From Lentimonas sp002292345 (GTDB lineage: Bacteria; Verrucomicrobiota; Verrucomicrobiia; Opitutales; Coraliomargaritaceae), in the NCBI GenBank assembly GCA_964187655.1, contig CAXLMP010000005.1:1-64000 (forward strand): a stretch of 64,000 nt of DNA, given 5' to 3'. Made by a program: the position numbers and the translations under genes. Shown here piece by piece: positions 38,672 through 47,189 of the stretch. Every line of letters begins with the position of its first letter. Within the stretch, counting starts at the first letter, position 1. The notes beneath the pieces were generated by a model that was given only the letters and a program-made list of their open reading frames with translations, searched no databases and had not been told where the DNA came from.

Positions 38672-39751
38672 ATGAGGACTGCCAGGTTCGAGATGTTTTA
38701 CCGACTGCTGCAACTTGTTGGACTCGGTCTAATTGTTGCGCTCAGTTCGATCCTATCAGCAGGCGAACCAGGGGCATCGGCCACACCGCCGCTGCCAACT
38801 AAATTTGAATGTAAGCGGGTGCCAATGGTCACGCAAAAGGGGAATTTCTGCGTGCCTGCCTCTGCTGCAATGATTGTCGGCTTCCACGGCATCAAAACTG
38901 ACCAAGATCAAATCGCACAGCTCTCCTCCAACGCATCGATCTCAAACGAAGGCACTTACCCTAGCGACATGTCACTTGCTATGGGCAAGCTTGGCTTTGA
39001 TGGACGAACTCTACTGTGGGAGGGCGAAGTAGAATTCAATGCCAAGATCTTACCCGCCATACGACACGCTTTAGTCAAGACCGGCCCCATCTATATTTCC
39101 TTTCGCCCAGGTGTATTCGGCAGCATGGGGCACGGCTGTATCATTGTCGGCTACGATGATCGGCGCCAACAAATGCTCTTTTATAATCCATGGGGCAATG
39201 AATTTAAGAAAGACTACACCGTTGTCGCCGTGCAAGGCTATGGTATCGTCGTCTTCGATCCGCCACGCATCGCCCCCACCGCATCAGACGTCTTTGTCAC
39301 TCAGATTCAACAACGAGTGCCACGCTTCGACGGCGATTTTCTAACCTTAGCCAACCGGCTGCAACAGTCCGAGCAATCCTTCGAGCTTCTCTGGTGCAGT
39401 CGCCGTGACTCACGCAATGACAAACACTTTGCAGTCGATACCGCGCGCCACGATGGAAGGCAAATACTGGAACTGGCCTTTCGGCGCAATCCTGCCGTAC
39501 TGATCCCCGCCAGCCCTGATGGGAAAACCACAAAATACTATTTTGTCACACGCCCCCCGCAAGGAGGCGCCAGCTACTTAGTGCGCGAAATCACCGAGCA
39601 GGGTTGGAGCGACCCAGCCCTCAAAACACTTGGCAGTCTCACGCGTGAATGGGCCACCATCTTTACCATGACCGATCAAACCAAACCCCTTTGGGAATTA
39701 CCGATGATCGAGCTGCACAGCAGCCATTCGAGCGATACAAATCAGCCGTAG
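38672..39751 (+). CDS. Secreted C39-like cysteine peptidase domain protein
   Basis: About 359 residues from the ATG at 38672; an ATG at 38693 is an alternative start. A signal peptide ends near ..LSAGEP. The C39 peptidase-like triad is visible: Cys in GNFCVPASAAMI, His in GHGCIIVGYDD and an Asn/Asp region in FYNPWG. This fold is used by bacteriocin-processing peptidases and by many stand-alone proteins. No transporter lies nearby, so I would not call it a bacteriocin system. The C-terminal half (about 215-359) is unrecognised. It directly follows the TPR gene. Confidence 0.65.
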   Translation: MRTARFEMFYRLLQLVGLGLIVALSSILSAGEPGASATPPLPTKFECKRVPMVTQKGNFCVPASAAMIVGFHGIKTDQDQIAQLSSNASISNEGTYPSDMSLAMGKLGFDGRTLLWEGEVEFNAKILPAIRHALVKTGPIYISFRPGVFGSMGHGCIIVGYDDRRQQMLFYNPWGNEFKKDYTVVAVQGYGIVVFDPPRIAPTASDVFVTQIQQRVPRFDGDFLTLANRLQQSEQSFELLWCSRRDSRNDKHFAVDTARHDGRQILELAFRRNPAVLIPASPDGKTTKYYFVTRPPQGGASYLVREITEQGWSDPALKTLGSLTREWATIFTMTDQTKPLWELPMIELHSSHSSDTNQP

Positions 39752-39836
39752 GCAACTCCCGGTAAAGAAATTTAGTGCGAAGACTCTCCAATGAAGCATC
39801 TCCTCCGTTGCCTAAACGAAAGAGCGAATTACCCTC

Positions 39837-41864
39837 TTAGCCCTGCAGCACCTCAACTACTTCAGAGATGTCGTTAGTGGATGGCAGGCATTGCGTGCCG
39901 ATGCAGACCTGATAGGCAGCAGACTGTTCCTCAGTCGTAGTCTGAATGAAAACTCGGCGCCAGGGCGCAGCTGCGAGTGCGACTTGCAAGCCTTCAAGCG
40001 AGACACCTGCTCGCACTTTAATGACGGCGATACCGATGGTGTGCGTGGTCACCGCTTCCAGTGCATGAGCGACGCCGGCGGCTACTTTCTGTGCATAATC
40101 AGCAAAGGCAGGTAGCGTAGCCCGCAGTGAGCTGTCATAGCGCCCTTCGCCAGTGAGTGCGTAGAGCCCAGACAGAGCGTGCAGCAAGGCGGCGTTACCC
40201 GAAGGAGTGGCATTATCGAACCACTCCTTACGACGCGCAACAGGTGTCTCGGTATCTTCCGCAGTAAAAAAATAACCGATCGCATGCGGGTCCTCAAAAT
40301 AGCACAGCGCACTATCGACACAGGCTTGTGCACGCGCCTGATATCTAGCGGATGCCCCCGACTCTAGGACATCAATTTTCGACGCAATCGCCAAGAAGGC
40401 CTCTGCCGCCAGCGCATAATCGTGTAGAAAGCCATCGACCTGCGCACCACTACCTTGGTAATAAACAGCCTTTAAGCGCAATGCCCCGTCTTGCTGTTCG
40501 GTGAGTTCGTCCCAAATGAAATCAGCAGCTTTTCGCGCACGCTGTAGCCACTCAGGACGTTTGAAATAAAATCCAGCATCTGCCATCGAACGGATCAACA
40601 TACAATTCCACGCGGTGTTGATTTTAGTATCTTTGCCGGGGCGCGCACGATTAGCTTCGCGATACGCCAACAACTTTGCACGAGCAGCTGCGAGTTTGTC
40701 GCGCACACCGATATCAGCATCCACTAACGCGGGATTCGAACTGCCGTGTTCAAAGTTACCCTCGGCGGTGATGTTATAAGCCAAACGGATTTCGCGCGAC
40801 TCTTCAGTCGGCCCTAGTACCGAGTCGATTTCTTCAGGTGTCCACACATAATAGCGCCCTTCTTCGCCTTCGCTATCCGCATCGAGCGCGGCATAGAAGC
40901 CGCCACTATCCGCACTCATCTCGCGCTCCAACCACCCAATCGTCTCTTCGACGACTGCAGCGTAAAGCGGATCTTGATTGTCCAACCAGCCGCGGGTGTA
41001 GGCATCGATCAGCAATGCATTATCATAAAGCATCTTCTCGAAATGCGGAATCAACCAGTGCGGATCGACACTATAACGAGCAAATCCACCACCGAACTGA
41101 TCAAATAATCCACCATGCGCCATCGCACGCAGCGTCGTGTGACAAACCGTATCAATACGCTCGCCGAGTTCTGGCTCTGCATCGACTGCCGCACTTCGGC
41201 GAAGCGAACGTAGGAAATTTAAAGTCATCGAAGGTGGGAATTTCGGTGCGCCACCGAACCCGCCATATTGATCGTCGTGCGTGCCGCAGATTCCATTGGC
41301 TGCCTCAATCAAAAATGCATTATCCCACAAACCCTGCGCGCCACCAGTGCTGGCAGCCATCGTCGAAGCCATAATATTTTTTTGAATCGCATCCGCATTC
41401 TCTTCTAGCTCGGCTCGCGAGCGCTTATAATGCTCAGAGATACGCATCAAGACCTGCGGCCATGGAATCAAGCCCTGCCCGCGATCTTCGGGTGGAAAAT
41501 ACGTGCCTCCAAAAAACGGGCGACCATCAGGTAGGCAAAAAACATTTAAGGGCCAGCCGCCGGATTGCTGTATCATCTGCACCGCTTCCATGTAAACTTG
41601 GTCGACGTCGGGGCGCTCCTCGCGGTCAACCTTCACGCAAACGAAGTGCTGATTCATCAACTTCGCGATATAGTCACTCTCGAAACTTTCATGTGCCATG
41701 ACGTGGCACCAGTGGCAGGCAGAGTAGCCGATCGAGACAAGCAAGGGCTTGCCCGACGCTTCCGCGGCGGCGAAGGCCTCTTCGCCCCAGGGATACCAAT
41801 CGACTGGATTTTCGGCATGTTGCTTGAGATAGAGACTATTCTCTTTAGAGAGACGGTTTTGCAT
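39837..41864 (-). CDS. Thioredoxin-domain protein, YyaL/SSP411 family
   Basis: A protein of about 675 residues from the ATG at 41864, where the family match MQNRLSKENSLYLKQHAENPVDWYPWG begins; the frame extends upstream by 16 residues. The N-terminal DUF255 thioredoxin-like domain has CHWCHVM and DREERPDVDQVY. The remainder is an alpha/alpha barrel similar to glycosidase or epimerase folds. The family occurs from bacteria to animals, with no agreed activity. It is divergent from mutL. Confidence 0.88.
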   Translation of the reverse strand: MQNRLSKENSLYLKQHAENPVDWYPWGEEAFAAAEASGKPLLVSIGYSACHWCHVMAHESFESDYIAKLMNQHFVCVKVDREERPDVDQVYMEAVQMIQQSGGWPLNVFCLPDGRPFFGGTYFPPEDRGQGLIPWPQVLMRISEHYKRSRAELEENADAIQKNIMASTMAASTGGAQGLWDNAFLIEAANGICGTHDDQYGGFGGAPKFPPSMTLNFLRSLRRSAAVDAEPELGERIDTVCHTTLRAMAHGGLFDQFGGGFARYSVDPHWLIPHFEKMLYDNALLIDAYTRGWLDNQDPLYAAVVEETIGWLEREMSADSGGFYAALDADSEGEEGRYYVWTPEEIDSVLGPTEESREIRLAYNITAEGNFEHGSSNPALVDADIGVRDKLAAARAKLLAYREANRARPGKDTKINTAWNCMLIRSMADAGFYFKRPEWLQRARKAADFIWDELTEQQDGALRLKAVYYQGSGAQVDGFLHDYALAAEAFLAIASKIDVLESGASARYQARAQACVDSALCYFEDPHAIGYFFTAEDTETPVARRKEWFDNATPSGNAALLHALSGLYALTGEGRYDSSLRATLPAFADYAQKVAAGVAHALEAVTTHTIGIAVIKVRAGVSLEGLQVALAAAPWRRVFIQTTTEEQSAAYQVCIGTQCLPSTNDISEVVEVLQG

Positions 41865-42023
41865 CTGGCTTATTATAAATTGTTTAAAAAATTGAGCGGC
41901 GCACACACGCATTGAATTGGTCTCGAAATTATGCGAGACGCGACTTAAGTAAACCCGTTTATAAATAAATTGTTTTGCAGCGTGGCGGTCCTACTTCACA
42001 GAATACAGGCTATTGCATACAAC

Positions 42024-43805
42024 ATGCCTTCAATCCACATACTATCCGATCGAGTCGCCAACCAAATCGCCGCAGGCGAAGTGATTGAGCGTCCAGTCGC
42101 AGTAGTCAAAGAACTAGTCGAGAATAGTATTGATGCTGGCGCAACTCGGATCGAGGTCGAGTTTCGCAACGGCGGTAAATCCTACATCCGTATTGAAGAC
42201 AACGGTAAGGGTATGTCGCCAGATGAGTCTCTGCTCTGCCTAGAGCGTCACGCGACCAGCAAGATCCGCGAAGCTGCCGACCTCAACGAAGTGTGTAGCT
42301 TCGGCTTTCGCGGCGAAGCGCTACCCTCCATCGCATCGGTCTCCAAATTTACCCTGCGCACCCGTTCGAAAGACTGGGAGCACGGGACCGAAATCTTAAT
42401 CAACGGCGGTAAATTAATAGAGAAGAAAGACTGCGGTATGCCAGTTGGTACCGTGATCGAAGTCGCACATCTGTTTAATTCTGTGCCCGCGCGGCGTAAG
42501 TTTCTAAAGACCGATCCCACTGAAACTGCTCACATCACATATAATTGTCGCCTGTTCGCAGTGGCGCATCCAAATGTCGCGTTCCGCGTGCTGGAGAATG
42601 GACGCACAGTATTTCAGTCACCCGCCTGCGAGAACCTACGCGATCGCATCGCTGAAATCTGGGGTCGCTCCCTTGCGGATGATTTAATTGCCGTGGATGT
42701 CAGTGATCCGAAGACCGGCTTCCGCTTGAAAGGGCTCACGGCAAAGCCAGGGGTAGGACGCTCAACCCGTCGCGAACTTGTGACATTGGTAAATCGTCGC
42801 CCAGTAGATAGTCGCACCTTGAGTCTAGCGGTGCTCGACGCCTATCATGGCCGCATTCAAAAAGGCCGCTATCCGCCCGCATTTCTATTTCTCGAAATCC
42901 CACCAAAAGAAGTGGACGTTAATGTTCATCCTGCCAAACGTGAGGTCCGCTTCCGCGACGACGGCGCTATCCGCCGCTTCGTTCTGAATGCAATAACAGA
43001 GACTCTGGCCACTAGCCGAGCCGATGATATCGTGCAAGCAGTCACGCCTATTGGGCTCGCGACTCACGCGAAAATCGAGACGCCTGCCTCCCCCGCAGTC
43101 AAGGTGGCAGGTATCGAAAAACCAAAATCCGCGGTAGTTCCAACCCCTAGCGCACCGATCTGCCCAGAAATCACCAAAACGACTACCACGGCAGCGATTC
43201 ACCCCGCACCGCAAGCAGTTGCTTCGACTCCCGATTGGCGTTTGATTACTGTATTAAAAAAGCGCTATGCGCTATTCGATACCAATCGAGGACTAGTTAT
43301 GTTGCACCTACGCCACGCCGACCAACGCGTGCGCTTTGAACGTATCAGTAAAGAATTCAAAAACGACAAAGCCACAAGTCAACGCTTACTGATCCCGCAA
43401 CCAATTGAATTCGAGCCACTGGCTTCTGCAGCACTTAAGTCACAACTGAAGCAGTTGAACACGCAAGGCTTTCAAGTCGAAGAATTCGGACGCAATTTCT
43501 ACCGTATCGAAGCAGTGCCGACATGGCTTTCTCCCGAGCAAGCCGAGTCCTTCATTCGCGATCTCGTAGATCTAATTCGCCAACGCGGTGGCATGCGTAA
43601 ACCAAACGCACTTGACTCGGAGGCCATCGCGCGTCTCGCCGTCGAAGGCAGCTACCGACGCAGCGATTCATTAACTGATCAAGCCGTCGAGCAGCTCGCC
43701 AAAGACCTACTCTCCTGCGACACGCCTCACACCTCTCCGTTCGGCAGACCGACCTTCAGTGAAGTCAGCTGGAACGAATGGAAACGCCGTTTCGGCAGCG
43801 ATTAA
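42024..43805 (+). CDS. mutL: DNA mismatch repair protein MutL
   Basis: A protein of about 593 residues. The GHKL ATPase domain has ELVENSIDAGA, DNGKGM and GFRGEALPSIASV. The start is the ATG at 42024; an upstream TTG is not needed. A Pro/Ala-rich linker (about 345-405) joins the C-terminal dimerisation domain. In that domain the endonuclease motif DQHAxxE of most bacterial MutL proteins reads HLRHADQ, so nicking activity seems absent. The next gene starts nine bases after the stop. Confidence 0.93.
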   Translation: MPSIHILSDRVANQIAAGEVIERPVAVVKELVENSIDAGATRIEVEFRNGGKSYIRIEDNGKGMSPDESLLCLERHATSKIREAADLNEVCSFGFRGEALPSIASVSKFTLRTRSKDWEHGTEILINGGKLIEKKDCGMPVGTVIEVAHLFNSVPARRKFLKTDPTETAHITYNCRLFAVAHPNVAFRVLENGRTVFQSPACENLRDRIAEIWGRSLADDLIAVDVSDPKTGFRLKGLTAKPGVGRSTRRELVTLVNRRPVDSRTLSLAVLDAYHGRIQKGRYPPAFLFLEIPPKEVDVNVHPAKREVRFRDDGAIRRFVLNAITETLATSRADDIVQAVTPIGLATHAKIETPASPAVKVAGIEKPKSAVVPTPSAPICPEITKTTTTAAIHPAPQAVASTPDWRLITVLKKRYALFDTNRGLVMLHLRHADQRVRFERISKEFKNDKATSQRLLIPQPIEFEPLASAALKSQLKQLNTQGFQVEEFGRNFYRIEAVPTWLSPEQAESFIRDLVDLIRQRGGMRKPNALDSEAIARLAVEGSYRRSDSLTDQAVEQLAKDLLSCDTPHTSPFGRPTFSEVSWNEWKRRFGSD

Positions 43806-43813
43806 CTTTAGCG

Positions 43814-45112
43814 ATGGCAGCGACAAGGCTCAACTTCGAACAATGGCGCACACTGGTGCAAAAATCCCCCGATCGTGTGGCGGATCAATTCCTCGCTCGT
43901 CTGGAGGCGCTCCCTAAATTCGATCGTCAAACATGGTTTACGGCGACGCCATTCAAACAACAATTACTACAAGCACTGAACTGCGGCGCAGTGGATGAGG
44001 ACCGCCCCCTCGCCTGCGTGCCCTATGTGTTGCAAGATATGTTTGACGTCAAAGGTATGCCAACCGGATGTGGAGCTCCATTCCTCGCTCAATTCGAAGC
44101 GCCGTTGGAAGAATCCAGTCTATTGTATCAGAAACTGAATGCACTCGGCGCCTGCTTTTTTAGCAAAACAATGCCAGCCGAATTCGGCGTTGATCCGCGA
44201 GGGCGAAACCTCACCAATGGCGACTGTAAACATGGCGATGACGAACAATACGTTTGCGGTGGCGGTGCTGGCGCAGCAGCTCGTGCAGTCAGCGAAGGCC
44301 TAGTCCCACTGGCCTTCGGTCTCGATACTGGAGGGGGCATTCGTATCCCAGCAGCATTTCATGGCTTGTTCGGATTTCGTATGGGGAAAAATGCCTATGC
44401 ACGCGACGGCGTGTTTCCAATTACCCCGTCCATCGAATCAGTCGGTTGGATGAATAACTGTATTGCGGACTTATTCACGACTTTTCGAGCTTTCCATCGC
44501 ATCTCAAAATTAGATTCAGCTGATGCACCCCGTGGCTACTTAATTAGTGAGCTTTCAAGCGCAGTTTCAGCCGACATCAAGTCAGGGCTACTCGACCTCA
44601 CTCGTGAGCTGAACATCGACGACGATCCGGCAACCGGCACTCGCCTGCGGCAAGCACTCTCACAAGGCAACACAGCTTATCAGACCCTAGAAGCTCGGGA
44701 ATTGCATTCAATTCATCAATACTGGGTCGAAGAGTATCGCGATCAATACGATCCTGCTCTACTCAAACGCATACAAGCAGGGATCGACTGCACGCCACAA
44801 ATAGCCGACGCATCTGCATGCACTCAAGAGTGCATTCGCAGTGCATTCACAGAATTCTTCGATGATTACGATTATCTCATCTTACCGATTAGCCCTGTCA
44901 GTACTCCGGAAAAATCAGCTTGGAACGATTCATTGGAACAGCAGATTCTGCAGTTAATCGCACCAGCCAGCCTAGCCTTCCTGCCCGCGATTATACTACC
45001 GTTCGCCTGCTTAGAAGGCCGCCATAGTGCGGCCCAAGTGATCATCAACCCACATAAGCTACAGGTGGTTGCAGATTTACTCTCGGAGTTGACCGGGTAT
45101 TACGAAAATTAA
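43814..45112 (+). CDS. Amidase-signature family pseudoenzyme
   Basis: About 432 residues from the ATG at 43814; a start at 43778 inside mutL is less likely. The fold signature is clear: VPYVLQDMFDVKGMPTGCGAP and VPLAFGLDTGGGIRIPAAFHGLFG align with GatA-type amidases. However, all three catalytic residues are replaced: the Lys of the VKD motif is Gln, the cis-Ser of GGSSGGS is Ala (VCGGGAGAAA), and the nucleophile Ser of DTGGSIR is Gly. It is therefore unlikely to hydrolyse amides. It lies in the same operon as mutL. It could bind a ligand or partner, but no function can be assigned. Confidence 0.75.
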   Translation: MAATRLNFEQWRTLVQKSPDRVADQFLARLEALPKFDRQTWFTATPFKQQLLQALNCGAVDEDRPLACVPYVLQDMFDVKGMPTGCGAPFLAQFEAPLEESSLLYQKLNALGACFFSKTMPAEFGVDPRGRNLTNGDCKHGDDEQYVCGGGAGAAARAVSEGLVPLAFGLDTGGGIRIPAAFHGLFGFRMGKNAYARDGVFPITPSIESVGWMNNCIADLFTTFRAFHRISKLDSADAPRGYLISELSSAVSADIKSGLLDLTRELNIDDDPATGTRLRQALSQGNTAYQTLEARELHSIHQYWVEEYRDQYDPALLKRIQAGIDCTPQIADASACTQECIRSAFTEFFDDYDYLILPISPVSTPEKSAWNDSLEQQILQLIAPASLAFLPAIILPFACLEGRHSAAQVIINPHKLQVVADLLSELTGYYEN

Positions 45113-45162
45113 CGATACGCGGCAGATTTTTTTCTATTTAACACTTAAGCAGTCGAATAAAA

Positions 45163-45184
45163 CGACAGCCAAAATCCGCTGTCG
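45163..45184 (-). terminator. Possible terminator after punA
   Basis: A seven-base inverted repeat (CGACAGC / GCTGTCG) with an eight-base loop is followed on the minus strand by TTTTATT. It lies about 93 bases beyond the punA stop, so the assignment is tentative. Confidence 0.35.
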
Positions 45185-45276
45185 GTGGCGCTCGATTGCG
45201 CAAGATTATTTGGTAATGTTAATTGAGAGGATGGTGATTGAATTCAGGCGCCATGAACTGGATACCTTAAAGTGAG

Positions 45277-46074
45277 TTAAGAAAGTGCAATCGCAGCAGC
45301 GAGTAAGTCAGCAAACTCTAGGCGCACACCATCTGCCGTCTCAGCCACCTCTTCATGGGAGAGTGGACCCGAGGACATTCCGGACGCCGCGTTAGTGATA
45401 CAGGAAAGTCCGACCACTCGAATTCCTAATTGGCGTGCAACGATCGCCTCTGGCACAGTTGACATACCGACTGCATCAGCCCCTAAAGTTGCGAAAGCAC
45501 GAATCTCTGCTGGCGTTTCAAAGCTAGGCCCAGTGGTTGCGAGATAAATGCCTTCCTGTAAACGTATATTCTGGCTTTGCGCCCAGTCACGGATTTTTTG
45601 GCGTAAGGCTTTGTCGTATACCTCCGTCATATCTGGAAAGCGAACACCCACATCAACAACCGCACCAATCAACGGATTGGTGCCGAGGAAATTAATATGA
45701 TCATGAATCAACATGAAATCGCCCGGTATATAGCTGGGATTGATCCCGCCTGCTGCATTCGTCACAAACAAGGTCTGCACCCCGAGTTGATACATCATTC
45801 GAACTGGTAAAGTTAACTGGTCCATCCGATAGCCCTCATAGAAATGAAAACGTCCCTGCATGCAAATTACGCGACGGCCATCCACATGCCCGAAAACAAA
45901 TTGTCCCGCATGACCAGGGACTGTTGAGACTGGAAACCCTTCAATCTCAGCATACGGAAGGTGCCCTACGATTTCGATCCTATCATCGGCAAAAAACCCA
46001 AGCCCCGAGCCAAGGATTAAGCCGACTTCTGGTTTAAAATCAATGAGTTCAGCCGGTAGTTTAGGTAGCTTCAT
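45277..46074 (-). CDS. punA: Purine nucleoside phosphorylase
   Basis: A 265-residue trimeric-type PNP that splits purine nucleosides with phosphate. The signatures are GLILGSGLGFFAD (phosphate loop), TNAAGGINPSYIPGDFMLIHDHIN, GPSFETPAEIRAF, and VGMSTVPEAIVARQLG with SCITNAASG. It is cytoplasmic. Divergent from deoC across a 233-base gap, together forming a nucleoside-salvage pair: ribose or deoxyribose phosphate from the phosphorylase can feed the aldolase route. Confidence 0.92.
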   Translation of the reverse strand: MKLPKLPAELIDFKPEVGLILGSGLGFFADDRIEIVGHLPYAEIEGFPVSTVPGHAGQFVFGHVDGRRVICMQGRFHFYEGYRMDQLTLPVRMMYQLGVQTLFVTNAAGGINPSYIPGDFMLIHDHINFLGTNPLIGAVVDVGVRFPDMTEVYDKALRQKIRDWAQSQNIRLQEGIYLATTGPSFETPAEIRAFATLGADAVGMSTVPEAIVARQLGIRVVGLSCITNAASGMSSGPLSHEEVAETADGVRLEFADLLAAAIALS

Positions 46075-46307
46075 AAAGTTGACTCGTTAAGACGCAACAT
46101 TCACCTGACACCACACCTGCCAGCAATTGCTCAATATGAGCACGACTCAAAGCGCGGCAGGCTCGTTTTATTGCAATGATGTCTCGAGGGATCTGCATAT
46201 AGAGGTTACAGCATGCATCCAAATTAGATGAGTTCAACGCAGATATAACTTGGAATTTATACATCCATGCAGATGCTCACAAAGAATCATTTTATTCAAC
46301 ACCACTC

Positions 46308-47006
46308 ATGAATGCTTCAGACTTCGCAGCCAAACTTGATGCTACAAATCTAAAACTTGACGCCAGCGATGGTGAAATTTGCGCCCTCAGCGATGAAGCT
46401 GCACACGCTGGTTATGCATCCGTTTGCGTCTACCCCAGCAGTGTCTCGATTTGCTCTGACATCTTATATAACTCCAAGTCCAAAGTTTGCACCGTAATCG
46501 GCTTCCCGCATGGGCGCTCAAGCTTGGAGTCGAAGCGCGAGGAGATCTTGCGCGCCAAGGCCAATGGCGCCAACGAAGTTGATATCGTCATGAACTATGC
46601 TGCACTGCGTGCTGGCGATAAAACCATCGTAACCGAAGAAATCGTCCGCCTGTGCATAGTCGCCCGTGAATCTGAACTACTAACCAAGATTATCGTTGAG
46701 ACCTGCTATTTAAATGAGGCACAGAAATTAGCCGCGCTAGCAATCTGTGAAAAGGCTGGTGCCGATTTTATAAAAACCTCGACCGGTTTTGGCTCAGGCG
46801 GAGCAACTGTTGCAGACATTAAACTCTTCGCCGACAGCCGTAAGGGCTCAATTAAGATTAAAGCCAGTGGCGGCATTCGTACACTTAGCGATGCACTAAA
46901 GCTGATCGAAGCTGGTGCGGAGCGCCTCGGCGTCTCGGCGGCCCGAGAACTACTCGCAGAGCTAAACGGCGTGCGCATCAAAACAAGCAATTCTGATAAT
47001 TACTAG
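46308..47006 (+). CDS. deoC: Deoxyribose-phosphate aldolase
   Basis: A 232-residue class I aldolase that splits 2-deoxyribose-5-phosphate to acetaldehyde and glyceraldehyde-3-phosphate. The Schiff-base Lys is in DFIKTSTGFGSGGAT, the Asp in NEVDIVMNY, and the second Lys in IKASGGIRT. It is divergent from punA, which fits nucleoside catabolism. The last ten residues are polar and probably disordered. Confidence 0.93.
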   Translation: MNASDFAAKLDATNLKLDASDGEICALSDEAAHAGYASVCVYPSSVSICSDILYNSKSKVCTVIGFPHGRSSLESKREEILRAKANGANEVDIVMNYAALRAGDKTIVTEEIVRLCIVARESELLTKIIVETCYLNEAQKLAALAICEKAGADFIKTSTGFGSGGATVADIKLFADSRKGSIKIKASGGIRTLSDALKLIEAGAERLGVSAARELLAELNGVRIKTSNSDNY

Positions 47007-47156
47007 CTGCGGGGGTCGTGATGGGAGGGCCCACCTCCGAGAGCGCCGTGTTAAGCAGGTCCGTCGACACTTTTTAGCGAAATCACTAACGAAATCGATC
47101 GGCAACCAGACATACCAAGATTTCGCGGACGATAAGTAGGTCGTCCTTCTAGCGTA

Positions 47157-47183
47157 CAAAAAAGAGGAGGCATAGGATGCCTC
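47157..47183 (-). terminator. Terminator after glgB
   Basis: On the minus strand, arms GAGGCAT and ATGCCTC enclose a three-base loop, and a run of six T residues follows after a short spacer. It lies directly downstream of the glgB stop. Confidence 0.65.
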
Positions 47184-47189
47184 TAGATA

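Noticed and set aside
38672..39751. Bacteriocin-processing system based on the C39-like domain
   Set aside because: No ABC transporter, no small leader-type precursor gene; the domain is used alone in many secreted proteins.
46061..46264. 67-codon minus-strand frame upstream of punA
   Set aside because: It overlaps the punA start by 14 bases, has no clear ribosome-binding site and no domain pattern; more likely promoter region.
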